Assembly (NCBI GenBank): GCA_963544575.1 | Contig: CAUUFZ010000005.1 | Span: forward strand, 1-57,509 | DNA: 57,509 nucleotides | Direction of reading: 5' to 3' | Origin: Nanosyncoccus sp963544575 | GTDB lineage: Bacteria; Patescibacteriota; Saccharimonadia; Saccharimonadales; Saccharimonadaceae | Shown here: positions 8,817 through 17,009 of the stretch, piece by piece | Position numbering within the stretch: the first letter of the stretch is position 1 | Layout of the letters: every line of letters begins with the position of its first letter | Program-made: the position numbers and the translations under genes | The notes under the pieces: generated by a model | What the model saw: only the letters and a program-made list of their open reading frames with translations | Database searches by the model: none | What the model was told of the DNA's origin: nothing

Positions 8817-10430
8817 TTAGTACATGCCTCCACCCATGGCTTCTGGTTCGGATTTTTCTGGAATATCGACAATGAGGGCGCCCATAGTAATAGCCGTTGC
8901 AGAGATACTAATGGCATTCTGGACAGCTTCACGGGTGACGCGAGCTGGGTCAATCACACCGGCTTTTTTCAGATCCTGTAAGCCTTTTTCTGGTTGCATG
9001 ACGTTAATACCAAAACCTGGTTTAGCTTTTTCGACTTCCGAAAGAAGGGCCTGAGAATTCAAACCAGCATTTTCGGTGATGTGAATAAATGGGGCCTTGA
9101 GGGCATTTTTGACAATCTTAGCACCGAGATCAGAATCGTCTAAAGTATTCGCAAGATTGACTAGAGTGACACCACCACCAGCCACAATTCCTTCATCCAG
9201 AGCAGCCTTCGTGGCGGCGACGGCATCATCGACACGATACTTTTTCTCATCGATTTCGGTTTCAGTAGCACCACCGACCTTAATCACCGCAACCTTGCCG
9301 AGAAGAGCGGCGGCGCGCTTATTAAATTGTTCACGATCGTAATCAGAGGTGGCGAGGTTCGCTTGAGATTTAATCAACTCAATACGAGCCTTAACTTCCT
9401 TACTATTGCCATTACCACTAATAATCGTCGATTCATCCTTGGTGGCAATAATTTTCTTGGCAGAACCTAAAAGATCAAGTTCAGCATCTTCAAGCTTCAT
9501 GCCACGTTCCTCGGAGATAACAGTGGCACCCGTGAGAACAGCGATGTCTTCTAAGATTTCCTTACGGCGGTCACCAAAGGCTGGAGCTTTCAAGACGAGA
9601 GTATTAAAGACACCCTTAAGTTTATTCAAGACGAGGAGTGAGAGAGCTTCCCCGCTAACTTCTTCGGCAATGATCACGAGATCTTTGCGACCAGATTGCA
9701 TGACTTTTTCAAGAATTGGCAGAATTTCATTATTGGAAGAAATTTTCTTATCAGTAAGAAGGATGAGCGGCTTATCAAAAATCGCTTCTTGACGATTCAC
9801 GTCAGTGACGAAGAATGGAGAGCTGTAACCCTTGTCATAACTAAAACCTTCGACGATTTCCTGCTCCATTTCGAGACCTTGACCTGGTTCGACGGTCACC
9901 ACGCCGTCTTTACCGATTTTGGAAATTACACCAGCAATCAATTCACCAATGGCGGCATCACCAGCGGAAATAGTGGCAACTTCGGTGATTTTCTTACTAT
10001 CACCAGTGATTTGCTCAGCCGCTTGATTAATCTTCTCAACAATTTCTGCACCAGCTTTTTCGATACCAGCACGAAGTTCCATTGGATTAACACCAGCGGT
10101 AATCAGCTTATTAGCTTCACTTAGAATATTATAGGTGAGGACCGTAACAGTGGTAGTACCATCACCGGCAACTTTATTTAGTTTCTGGGCGGCGGATTTG
10201 ATTAGCTTAGCACCGACCTGCTCGCCGAGATTGGCTTCAGTACTACCCAGGTCGACAGCTTCAGCGACGGTCACACCGTCGTGGGTAATGGTTGGATTGC
10301 CGTATGATTTCTCGATAACCACGTTTTGACCTTTAGGGCCAAAAGTCACTTTTACAGCGTCATAAAGTTGCTTGGCACCGCTCAAGATTTTTTCACGAGA
10401 TTCTTGTGCATAAAAAATTTTCTTAGCCAT
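8817..10430 (-). CDS. groEL: Chaperonin GroEL (Hsp60)
   Basis: A 537-aa chaperonin of normal length. It shows the conserved start (AKKIFYAQESREKIL), the ATP-binding regions VTFGPKGQNV and HDGVTVAEAV, AGDGTTTVTVL, the GGGVTLVN loop and a short Gly/Met tail (GGGMY). It forms the tetradecameric folding chamber with GroES and hydrolyses ATP in the cytoplasm. AAGGAGAATT precedes the ATG, 8 nt downstream of groES in the same heat-shock operon. Regulation is likely by HrcA through the CIRCE element upstream of groES. Confidence 0.98.
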   Translation of the reverse strand: MAKKIFYAQESREKILSGAKQLYDAVKVTFGPKGQNVVIEKSYGNPTITHDGVTVAEAVDLGSTEANLGEQVGAKLIKSAAQKLNKVAGDGTTTVTVLTYNILSEANKLITAGVNPMELRAGIEKAGAEIVEKINQAAEQITGDSKKITEVATISAGDAAIGELIAGVISKIGKDGVVTVEPGQGLEMEQEIVEGFSYDKGYSSPFFVTDVNRQEAIFDKPLILLTDKKISSNNEILPILEKVMQSGRKDLVIIAEEVSGEALSLLVLNKLKGVFNTLVLKAPAFGDRRKEILEDIAVLTGATVISEERGMKLEDAELDLLGSAKKIIATKDESTIISGNGNSKEVKARIELIKSQANLATSDYDREQFNKRAAALLGKVAVIKVGGATETEIDEKKYRVDDAVAATKAALDEGIVAGGGVTLVNLANTLDDSDLGAKIVKNALKAPFIHITENAGLNSQALLSEVEKAKPGFGINVMQPEKGLQDLKKAGVIDPARVTREAVQNAISISATAITMGALIVDIPEKSEPEAMGGGMY

Positions 10431-10438
10431 AATTCTCC

Positions 10439-10699
10439 TTATTTAATAATTGCTAAAATATCTTCTTCACGAACGATGAGATATTCTTGAGATTCAAATT
10501 TTACATCGGTAGTAGAGTATTCTTTGAAAATAATTTTGTCGCCGGCTTTGACGTTTTTGACATCTGGACCAACGGATTCAACGATGGCGTAGGCTGGTTT
10601 TTCATTTTGATTACCAGCGAGAAGAATTCCAGATGCAGTTTTTTCAGCAGGCTCTGCTTTTTTTGCAACGACACGGTCACTTAATGGATGTAGTATCAT
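10439..10699 (-). CDS. groES: Co-chaperonin GroES
   Basis: An 86-aa Hsp10 subunit. It opens with LHPLSDRVVAKKAEPAEKTASGI, whose last part (AEKTASGI) is the mobile loop that binds GroEL. It also shows the typical VKAGDKIIFKEYS and YLIVREEDILAII. The ATG is preceded by ACAGGAGG. It is the first gene of the groES-groEL operon, with promoter and CIRCE operator directly upstream. The short roof-loop region is slightly divergent, but nothing essential is missing. Confidence 0.97.
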   Translation of the reverse strand: MILHPLSDRVVAKKAEPAEKTASGILLAGNQNEKPAYAIVESVGPDVKNVKAGDKIIFKEYSTTDVKFESQEYLIVREEDILAIIK

Positions 10700-10727
10700 G
10701 TTCCTCCTGTTTGATGGTTATATATCT

Positions 10728-10755
10728 ATTGTAGTCGAAAAATTAGCACTGTCAA
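10728..10755 (-). promoter_or_regulatory. groESL promoter (-35/-10)
   Basis: On the minus strand TTGACA (10750-10755), a 16-nt spacer and TACAAT (10728-10733). The -35 hexamer lies inside the CIRCE element, so a bound repressor would block RNA polymerase. Confidence 0.8.
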
Positions 10756-10769
10756 GCTTTGAGTGCTAA
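10743..10769. promoter_or_regulatory. CIRCE operator (HrcA-binding site)
   Basis: TTAGCACTG-N9-GAGTGCTAA, a 27-bp inverted repeat matching the CIRCE consensus TTAGCACTC-N9-GAGTGCTAA with one mismatch in the arm read here as left. It overlaps the groESL -35 box. No hrcA gene lies in this window. Confidence 0.93.
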
Positions 10770-10788
10770 TTCTTATAAAAATCTGGTG

Positions 10789-10797
10789 TGGTATAAT
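10789..10797 (+). promoter_or_regulatory. Extended -10 promoter for the MurE-like gene
   Basis: TGGTATAAT 16 nt upstream of the ATG at 10814, with AAAGAGGT in between. The CIRCE element is only about 20 nt upstream on the divergent side. Confidence 0.65.
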
Positions 10798-10813
10798 TTA
10801 GTAAAGAGGTATT

Positions 10814-12130
10814 ATGAAAATTAAAACATTTTTGATGGATAATTTACCGGATTATAATCGCCTAGTGATTCCCTATCATCTGGGAAAAGCAGTGTTAGCG
10901 GCAGAAAAATATCATTTTCCGGGTAAGAAAATGCGTGTAATCGCGGTGACGGGAACTAATGGCAAGACTTCGACTTGTTTTCTGATCTGGAAAATGCTAA
11001 ATCATGCGGGTTATAAAACTGGACTGATGACAACAGTGGCCTGGGGAGTGGATAAGCTGGAAGAGCAGATCGAGCATATGACCACCGTGGATGCGGAAAC
11101 GTTAAATTATCGCATGAATGAGATTGAAAAACAGGGGGCAGAATTCTTAGTACTGGAAGTCACATCGCACGCTTTAGCGCAACATCGAATTTTCGGGGTG
11201 CCAATTGAAATTGCGGTGGAGACCAATGTCACACATGAACACCTTGATTACCATAAAACTTTCGAAAATTATCGCTCTACAAAAGCAAAATTATTCAAAA
11301 TGGCCAAGGCTGGTGTGATTAATGAAGACGATGGATCATGGCTATACTTCGCCACCAAAGTTTCAAATTATATCACATATGGTATAAAGCACGGAATGTT
11401 ACAAGCAGAGGAAGTGGAAGAATCAGCCAGTGGCGTGAAATATATCGTGAATCCAAACACGCGTGGGATTAATCATCAATGGAAGAATACCACGAAATTA
11501 CCTCGCTTTAAGATTGAAACCCAGATTCCTGGGACTTTCACAGTTTATAATTCCCTAGCCGCTACGGCAGTGGGATTAATTCTCGGACTTTCAGAAGAGC
11601 AAATTCATGATGGTATATACAGCCTAGAGTCAGTCGAAGGACGAATGAATCGTATCGATGAGGGGCAAGATTTTACTGCAATTGTGGATTATGCACACAC
11701 GCCGGATGCATTCTTAAAAGTCTTCGAAGCAATTAAGTCTGCACGGACGGAGAAAACTAAGGTAATTTCCCTGTTTGGTGGAGCGGGGCGACGCGACGAA
11801 TCGACACGAGAAGAGCGGGGTGAGATTGGCGCAAAAAATAGTGACTATATCGTGGTAACCGAAGACGATTCGCGCGATGAAGATCCGCAGATGATTATGG
11901 AAGAATTTGCGAAAGGTGCTGAAAAACAGGGGTACGTGCGCGAGAAAAATCTCTTCCTGATTCAGGATCGCAAGGAAGCTATTCGTAAAGCTTTGAGCCT
12001 AGCCAAAAAGAATGATATTGTATTAGTGCTGGGTAAAGGTCACGAAAAAACTATCCTGAGAGGAGACAAGGCGGTGCCTTTCGAAGACATCAAGGTAACG
12101 AGTGAACTACTAAAAGAAATGCAAAAGTAG
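10814..12130 (+). CDS. Mur ligase, MurE-like (UDP-MurNAc-tripeptide synthetase family)
   Basis: A 438-aa ATP-dependent amide ligase. The P-loop is TGTNGKTST (about residues 45-53), followed by LEVTSHALAQHR and TNVTHEHLDYH. The C-terminal domain has VEGRMNRI, DYAHTPDA, GGAGRRD, the EDDSRDEDP loop and LVLGKGHE. These are the MurE catalytic landmarks. Only about 40 residues precede the P-loop, so the usual N-terminal UDP-binding domain (about 100 aa) is missing. This enzyme should add the third amino acid of the peptidoglycan stem, but the missing domain leaves its exact substrate open. Confidence 0.85.
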   Translation: MKIKTFLMDNLPDYNRLVIPYHLGKAVLAAEKYHFPGKKMRVIAVTGTNGKTSTCFLIWKMLNHAGYKTGLMTTVAWGVDKLEEQIEHMTTVDAETLNYRMNEIEKQGAEFLVLEVTSHALAQHRIFGVPIEIAVETNVTHEHLDYHKTFENYRSTKAKLFKMAKAGVINEDDGSWLYFATKVSNYITYGIKHGMLQAEEVEESASGVKYIVNPNTRGINHQWKNTTKLPRFKIETQIPGTFTVYNSLAATAVGLILGLSEEQIHDGIYSLESVEGRMNRIDEGQDFTAIVDYAHTPDAFLKVFEAIKSARTEKTKVISLFGGAGRRDESTREERGEIGAKNSDYIVVTEDDSRDEDPQMIMEEFAKGAEKQGYVREKNLFLIQDRKEAIRKALSLAKKNDIVLVLGKGHEKTILRGDKAVPFEDIKVTSELLKEMQK

Positions 12131-12150
12131 CAAGTAGTAAAAATAAAAAA

Positions 12151-12170
12151 ACACCGTGAAGGTGTCTTTT
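12151..12170. terminator. Bidirectional terminator between the two Mur-ligase-like genes
   Basis: ACACC-GTGAA-GGTGT (12151-12165) flanked by an A run on one side and a T run on the other. It lies between convergent stop codons. Confidence 0.7.
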
Positions 12171-12173
12171 TGA

Positions 12174-12911
12174 TTATTCAGTTTCTTCCTGATTAACTTC
12201 GAAATCAGCAATACCGTTAATGATGTGCTCTTTTGAAAGATTGAGCGCTTGGCCGATAGTAGCGGCACAGGCCATGTAGGAGATATTCGGTTCCCCGGTG
12301 AGGAAGGAAGCAACATTGAAGCGATAACCGTGATAGTTTAATTCAGCTTCAGAGCCTTTCTTATAAAGCTTACTATTTTCAATACGCAAATCTGAATTAT
12401 AATCCGTACCGTAGGTCAAGGTATTGGTCACGCCCTTAAATACGGCAAAATCAAGATAATGGCGGTCGTCACGATTAAGCACGACTGAATCTGGATTCAT
12501 GGAGAATAAAGTATTTTCGGCTTCGAGATATTCCTCAGCGGTGAGATCAGAAAGACTGGCTGGGACAAAATCCGTCAAAGCAGCGACCTGAATTGGCATC
12601 TTATAAAAGACATCCTTGCGCAAAGAATGAGCTGGCGCCGTCAAAACCAGATAATCGACATCAGCCTTCCAAGCGTCCTTAATAAACTTATAGAGATTAC
12701 CAACCTTAATTTCTTCATCGGAAGCTAAGATTGCTGGACGAAAACCAGCCTGCTTCAACATGTAGTAAACATAATAAGCGGTCACAGTTTTACCGGTGGT
12801 GCCAGTGACACAAATGATTTTAAGGTCCTTCAAAATTTTTTCGTAATAGTGTGCGAGAAGTCTAACCTTGAGACTCTTCGGACGGGATTTGAGATTTGCT
12901 GCATTGTCCAT
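12174..12911 (-). CDS. Degenerate Mur-ligase central-domain protein
   Basis: A 245-aa protein resembling only the middle ATP-binding domain of MurE-type ligases. It keeps a P-loop (VTGTTGKTVTAYYV, about residues 36-49) and the general order of the MurE-like protein convergent to it. The conserved LEVTSHAL is replaced by LTAPAHSL, the THEHLDYH segment by PASLSDLTAEEY, and the whole C-terminal ligase domain is absent. It probably binds nucleotide but is unlikely to be a working ligase. The frame is intact and has its own promoter (TGGTATATT, 6 nt before the ATG), so it looks like a repurposed paralogue and not decay. Confidence 0.75.
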   Translation of the reverse strand: MDNAANLKSRPKSLKVRLLAHYYEKILKDLKIICVTGTTGKTVTAYYVYYMLKQAGFRPAILASDEEIKVGNLYKFIKDAWKADVDYLVLTAPAHSLRKDVFYKMPIQVAALTDFVPASLSDLTAEEYLEAENTLFSMNPDSVVLNRDDRHYLDFAVFKGVTNTLTYGTDYNSDLRIENSKLYKKGSEAELNYHGYRFNVASFLTGEPNISYMACAATIGQALNLSKEHIINGIADFEVNQEETE

Positions 12912-12917
12912 ATCTTA

Positions 12918-12926
12918 AATATACCA
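12918..12926 (-). promoter_or_regulatory. Extended -10 promoter, leaderless spacing
   Basis: TGGTATATT on the minus strand ends 6 nt before the ATG at 12911, and no Shine-Dalgarno sequence fits between them. Confidence 0.6.
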
Positions 12927-12940
12927 CAGTTCGGGGCAAA

Positions 12941-12973
12941 AAATAAAACCAGAGATGAATTCTGGTTTTATTT
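12941..12973 (-). terminator. Terminator after the 259-aa membrane protein gene
   Basis: A perfect 13-bp stem (12941-12953 with 12961-12973, AAATAAAACCAGA/TCTGGTTTTATTT) with a 7-nt loop and a T-rich flank. Confidence 0.75.
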
Positions 12974-13005
12974 ATTCAGTTTGATTTTACTTGTTTAGTT
13001 TGATT

Positions 13006-13785
13006 TTAGCGCCAAAGTGAATCTAGAGTATTCAAGCTATCCACGATACTATTAGTGCTACTTTTAATCAAAGAAGCGCTGATCAAAGTGATAGCAAGGG
13101 CGATAATAGCGGTAACAAAAATATTAACGATAACCTTCTTATCTTCCTTAAGCTCAAGTTCTGCGCTCATAGCTTCGTAAACTACGAGACCAGAGAAAAT
13201 CATACCAGCATAGCCAATAGCACCAGCAATCGGAGCGGAGACATTCAAGATAAGTGGAGAAATCAGGCTAGCGGTAAGAATCCAAGCAAAGGAAGCCACG
13301 GAAACGATAGTAACCAAGCGGAAGTAATTCAACTGAGTTTTCTTCATGATGAGACCAGCGAGGTAGTAAATACCAGCAATGGCAGCAATAGTAGCTAGAA
13401 CAATCAAGAAATTACCGATGGTATTTTGGAACCAATCGAATTTGTTTAAAAGGCTAAAATCAAGACCGGCTTTCTTGGTGCCAAAAAGTGAAGCTGGACG
13501 AGAAACGGTTCTGAAAATAGCAAAAATTAAATTAAAGACGGTGTAGGTACCGGCAGCAATAACTGGAAGGAGCCAGCTATTATTAAAATCAGAATAACCT
13601 GCAATTCCTTTTTTTACACCAGTGACTGGGTTCTTAAAAACCGAGAGAATAAAAGAAACGGCTGGAATCTTTTTAAATTTCTCGAAGTTTTCATTAATTT
13701 TTTCTTTGGCAGCACTCGCAGTGTTTTTGACTGAAGTGGTTTCTTTGGTGCTTACAGGAGCTTTTTCCGAAGCGGTTTTTTCCAT
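13006..13785 (-). CDS. Unknown five-helix membrane protein (Yip1-like layout)
   Basis: A 259-aa protein. The N-terminal 45 residues are Lys/Thr/Ala-rich and polar. About five hydrophobic helices follow (residues 70-92, 122-145, 155-177, 180-202, 218-240), with short loops and a polar C-terminus. The helix pattern resembles Yip1/YIP1-domain proteins, but I see no decisive motif and assign no function. The ATG has AGAAAGGAT upstream and a TGTTATACT promoter at 13819-13827. It is monocistronic. Confidence 0.7.
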   Translation of the reverse strand: MEKTASEKAPVSTKETTSVKNTASAAKEKINENFEKFKKIPAVSFILSVFKNPVTGVKKGIAGYSDFNNSWLLPVIAAGTYTVFNLIFAIFRTVSRPASLFGTKKAGLDFSLLNKFDWFQNTIGNFLIVLATIAAIAGIYYLAGLIMKKTQLNYFRLVTIVSVASFAWILTASLISPLILNVSAPIAGAIGYAGMIFSGLVVYEAMSAELELKEDKKVIVNIFVTAIIALAITLISASLIKSSTNSIVDSLNTLDSLWR

Positions 13786-13818
13786 AGAAATCCTTTCTGA
13801 ATAATTAAATATGTTTTA

Positions 13819-13827
13819 AGTATAACA
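13819..13827 (-). promoter_or_regulatory. Extended -10 promoter for the 259-aa gene
   Basis: TGTTATACT on the minus strand, 33 nt upstream of the ATG, with a Shine-Dalgarno sequence in the leader. Confidence 0.5.
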
Positions 13828-13851
13828 CAATCAAAATAGAGGTGAAACAAA

Positions 13852-13874
13852 AATCGGCTAGTGGTTAGCCGATT
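13852..13874 (-). terminator. Terminator after the ABC exporter operon
   Basis: AATCGGCTA-GTGGT-TAGCCGATT, a 9-bp perfect stem followed on the minus strand by TTTTTG. Confidence 0.8.
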
Positions 13875-13886
13875 AATTTTAGAGAT

Positions 13887-14690
13887 TTAAGAATTTAAGT
13901 TGAAGAGCTTAAGGTAGGCTTCGGTAACCTTAGCTGGAGCACCCTCTTCGATAATTTTACCTTTTTCAATCAAGATAGCACGGTCACAATAAGCCATTAC
14001 ATTTTCCATAGAATGTGTGACTAAAATCACGGTTTGCTTACCATGAAGTGAGGCGAAATAATCGTTACATTTTTTCTGAAAGGCAGCGTCACCGACGGCA
14101 AGAACTTCGTCAAGAATCAAAATATCGCCACGAGCACGAATCGCAATCGAAAAAGCAAGACGTACTTGCATACCAGAAGAATAATTTTTTAATTTCTGGT
14201 CCATAAATTCTGGAAGTTCGGCAAAATTCACAATGTCATCATACATGGCATCCATTTCTTGATTGGAAAAACCAAGCATGGCGCCATTAAGATAGACATT
14301 TTCACGACCAGTGAGTTCAGGATTAAAACCGACACCAAGTTCGATAAACGGCACAAGTGAACCATCGATTTTAATCTTACCCTTGGTAGGGGTGTAAATC
14401 TGGGAAAGTAACTTCAAGAGAGTAGATTTACCAGAACCATTACGACCGACGATACCAAGAAATTCACCGTCATAGACCTTGAAACTAACATCATTTAGAA
14501 CTTGTTGTTCAGTGTAACCTTTGATGCCGCGCAGACGATTAAAAATCACTTGTTTCAAACCAAACGAACGTTCGGTAGGAAGTTTAAAAGTCTTAGAGAG
14601 ATGCGAAACAGTAATAACTACTTTGCGTTCTTGTGTTTTTTTGGCGGCTTTTTCAGTAGATTTTTGAATAGATTTTTGAGTTTTCGACAT
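13887..14690 (-). CDS. Polysaccharide ABC exporter ATPase (Wzt/TagH type)
   Basis: A 267-aa nucleotide-binding subunit. Walker A is GRNGSGKST (about residues 82-90), the signature is YSSGMQVRLAFSIA, and Walker B is ILILDEVLAVGD followed by the H-loop VTHS. The SSGM signature and EVLAVGD are typical of ATPases that export O-antigen, teichoic acid or capsule. It ends soon after the ATPase core, so there is no C-terminal carbohydrate-binding domain as in some Wzt proteins. It overlaps the stop of the permease gene by one base (TAATG), indicating translational coupling. The first 25 residues are a Lys-rich tail. Confidence 0.92.
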   Translation of the reverse strand: MSKTQKSIQKSTEKAAKKTQERKVVITVSHLSKTFKLPTERSFGLKQVIFNRLRGIKGYTEQQVLNDVSFKVYDGEFLGIVGRNGSGKSTLLKLLSQIYTPTKGKIKIDGSLVPFIELGVGFNPELTGRENVYLNGAMLGFSNQEMDAMYDDIVNFAELPEFMDQKLKNYSSGMQVRLAFSIAIRARGDILILDEVLAVGDAAFQKKCNDYFASLHGKQTVILVTHSMENVMAYCDRAILIEKGKIIEEGAPAKVTEAYLKLFNLNS

Positions 14691-15502
14691 TAGGCTTCCT
14701 CCGCAAAATATTTAGAGTGTTTTCGGAAATAGATACTACCGATAGTTAAAATAAATAAGGTAATTAAGACTGGCAAAAAACGCAAGAAAATATTATCAAT
14801 AAAATTCCAAACCGTGATAGATTGATCAGTGATTAAAAGATACCTAGCATCTTGAATGACCTGAGCGATAGGATTGAGCAGTAAAACCTTGGCTGCTACA
14901 ACACTACTTGCGGAAACCATGGTGATCGGATAAATAATTGGTACTGCATAGAAAAGAGCCTGCATCAAGACTTCCCAAATGGAAGAAATGTCACGATATT
15001 TAACATTAATGGAACCGAGGAAAAAGGCAATTCCGAGGCTCAAAAGATAAAGCTCGAGAATTACTAACGGAGCGAGCAACCAAGTAAAAGAAGGCGTCAC
15101 GCCGTTGAGTAAAGCAAACACAATGATTACACAGAGATTAATTAAGAAGTTAATCAGAGCAGTAATCGTGGACGAAACGACGATAATCCATTTTGGGAAA
15201 CTAATTTTACGCAGGAGGTCACTCCGGCCGACGATGGCCTGAATACCTTGACTAGTACATTCCGAAAAGAAACTCCAAAAAACCGTACCGATCATCAGAT
15301 AGACGGAATAATGTGGAATATCTCCACCCATTTTCAAAATTTTAGCAAAAACGGTATATAAAATCGCAAACAAAAGCATTGGGCGAAGGACGGCCCAAAG
15401 ATAACCGAGAACGGAACCTTGATAGCGAATTTTAAAGTCTGTCTTGACTAATTCCTTCAGAAGAATGCTATTTTTACGGCTCCAAATTTTTGGAATATTC
15501 AT
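14690..15502 (-). CDS. Polysaccharide ABC exporter permease (Wzm/TagG type)
   Basis: A 270-aa ABC-2 type membrane subunit with six hydrophobic segments. The early motif KTDFKIRYQGSVLGYLWAVLRP is typical of polysaccharide/polyol phosphate export permeases and marks the cytoplasmic N-terminal amphipathic helix. The protein pairs with the ATPase encoded one base downstream to flip a finished lipid-linked glycan across the membrane. Its TGATATAAT promoter ends 6 nt before the ATG with no room for a ribosome site. The promoter is divergent from that of the GT2 gene 57 nt away. Confidence 0.9.
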   Translation of the reverse strand: MNIPKIWSRKNSILLKELVKTDFKIRYQGSVLGYLWAVLRPMLLFAILYTVFAKILKMGGDIPHYSVYLMIGTVFWSFFSECTSQGIQAIVGRSDLLRKISFPKWIIVVSSTITALINFLINLCVIIVFALLNGVTPSFTWLLAPLVILELYLLSLGIAFFLGSINVKYRDISSIWEVLMQALFYAVPIIYPITMVSASSVVAAKVLLLNPIAQVIQDARYLLITDQSITVWNFIDNIFLRFLPVLITLFILTIGSIYFRKHSKYFAEEA

Positions 15503-15508
15503 AAATAA

Positions 15509-15517
15509 ATTATATCA
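15509..15517 (-). promoter_or_regulatory. Extended -10 promoter, leaderless spacing (exporter)
   Basis: TGATATAAT on the minus strand ends 6 nt before the ATG at 15502. It is back to back with a similar plus-strand promoter at 15542. Confidence 0.7.
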
Positions 15518-15541
15518 TATGCGAGTTTTAACAAGGGTGCA

Positions 15542-15550
15542 TGTTATAAT
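15542..15550 (+). promoter_or_regulatory. Extended -10 promoter, leaderless spacing (GT2)
   Basis: TGTTATAAT ends 8 nt before the ATG at 15559. The intervening CAAAACAA contains no Shine-Dalgarno sequence. Confidence 0.7.
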
Positions 15551-15558
15551 CAAAACAA

Positions 15559-16512
15559 ATGAAACCATTAATTTCTGTAATTATTCCAATCTATAACACG
15601 GGCGACTCAGCAGTCAAATTGTTAAATAAATTGACTAAACAAAGTTACGAAAATCTAGAGATCATTTGTGTGGACGACGGGTCAAAGGACGGGAGTTTTG
15701 ATTTGATCTCGGAATTCATTAGGCAGAGTGGGTTAAAAAATAAAAACCTCAATATGACGATTCTGCGCCAAAAAAATCAAGGGGCGGCGGGGGCGAGAAA
15801 TTTAGGACTAAAAAAAGCTTCAGGAGAATATGTCACTTTTATCGATTCGGATGATGAGGTGAAGAAAACTCATATCGAAGACCTACTAAAAAGCTTAGAA
15901 AAAGATCCGAGAAATGCGCTTTCGGTCTGTGGTTATGTTTATCGTCGTTTGAGAATGCAGACGGAAAAAAATTTCTTTACTAACGAAATTTGGACAGGCC
16001 TGGAAGAAGTGAATTTTCGCGCTTATATTTTAAGTTTACTGGCGAGTGATGGCAGAATGTACGCGGCGATTAATAAGATGTTTCGACTTTCCGTGATAAA
16101 GAAAGCGAAAGTAGAATTTCCGGTGGGTTGGGATTTTGCGGAAGATACGATGTTTGTTTTACGATATCTAAAGGCGGCGGAAGAAGCGGGTTTTAATCAA
16201 ATTGGTATGGTTCTAAAAGCCAATTATATTTATAACTATGGCACTGAAACTAGCACGGTGGCAAGTTCATCGATGAAATTTAGTAATTGGCAGAAATCTT
16301 TTCAGAATATTACAAAATGGGTTGAAGATAAAAAGGATTCAGCAGAAATCAAAAAGCTGAAACGGAAATGGCTGAAAAAATTATATCTACGTTTTAAGAT
16401 TTCTCATGCTTTGGCGGTGGCGCGAAGTGCGATGTCGCTGACAAAAAAATGGAAGTACTTAAATCCATTAGTACTTCCCTTGGCAAGTCTGGCCGCGAAA
16501 ATTCGTAAATAA
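15559..16512 (+). CDS. GT2-family glycosyltransferase
   Basis: A 317-aa GT-A enzyme. Its N-terminus (LISVIIPIYNTGDSAVKLL) and CVDDGSKDGS form the nucleotide-sugar pocket. GAAGARNLGLKKASG is followed by the metal-binding FIDSDDE (about residues 94-100). The C-terminal 80 residues are basic and helical and may associate with the membrane surface. It probably extends the glycan exported by the adjacent divergent ABC system. Donor and acceptor are not readable. It ends 2 nt from the convergent methyltransferase-like gene, with no terminator between them. Confidence 0.88.
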   Translation: MKPLISVIIPIYNTGDSAVKLLNKLTKQSYENLEIICVDDGSKDGSFDLISEFIRQSGLKNKNLNMTILRQKNQGAAGARNLGLKKASGEYVTFIDSDDEVKKTHIEDLLKSLEKDPRNALSVCGYVYRRLRMQTEKNFFTNEIWTGLEEVNFRAYILSLLASDGRMYAAINKMFRLSVIKKAKVEFPVGWDFAEDTMFVLRYLKAAEEAGFNQIGMVLKANYIYNYGTETSTVASSSMKFSNWQKSFQNITKWVEDKKDSAEIKKLKRKWLKKLYLRFKISHALAVARSAMSLTKKWKYLNPLVLPLASLAAKIRK

Positions 16513-16514
16513 GT

Positions 16515-17000
16515 TTATTTAAATTTAATTTTGGGAAGAATGCGTGGAGTTCGCTTGGCGTATTCTAGATATTCTTGACCAAATTTTTTAGCCAACCATT
16601 TTTCTTCCGTATTTTGCATGAAAATTGCGAGATATAAATAAAAGAAAAGAATAAATCCGAGCATAAATAAATTATGAGCGGTGGTTAAAATCCCACTAAA
16701 AATAAAGAAAAAAGCAGTGTAAATCGGGTGACGCGTGACGGAATAAATTCCGGTGGTGACGAGTTTACCGGATTGAATTTTGTGGGCAATGTTTTGAATT
16801 AGTACAGCATAAATCCAGAAAAAGATACCTGTAAAAATTAAGATAATTCCAAAAATTTGGAAAACTAAATCAAAAGAGATAATTTCGCCAGCCTGAAAAA
16901 ATCCCTGCCGTTTTAAGTGAAAAGCCAGTACGGTAATTAAGCTACAAGTAATTACATAGATTGGCCCTACCCCAAAAACTGGCAAGGATGATTTTTTCAT
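16515..17000 (-). CDS. Isoprenylcysteine carboxyl methyltransferase/PEMT-like membrane protein
   Basis: A 161-aa protein with four hydrophobic helices. The C-terminal SAM-binding signature of the ICMT/PEMT superfamily is clear: TGIYSVTRHPIYTAFFF, then EEKWLAKKFGQEYLEYAKRTPR. Such bacterial proteins methylate lipids or small isoprenoid-like substrates, and the substrate here is unknown. The ATG follows TAAAGGAGTCTT. It lies 9 nt downstream of galE and is probably co-transcribed with it. Confidence 0.8.
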   Translation of the reverse strand: MKKSSLPVFGVGPIYVITCSLITVLAFHLKRQGFFQAGEIISFDLVFQIFGIILIFTGIFFWIYAVLIQNIAHKIQSGKLVTTGIYSVTRHPIYTAFFFIFSGILTTAHNLFMLGFILFFYLYLAIFMQNTEEKWLAKKFGQEYLEYAKRTPRILPKIKFK

Positions 17001-17009
17001 AAGACTCCT

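Noticed and set aside
9406..10124. Long plus-strand open frames opposite groEL
   Set aside because: They are mirror frames of a highly conserved gene with biased codons. They have no ribosome site, promoter or recognisable protein.
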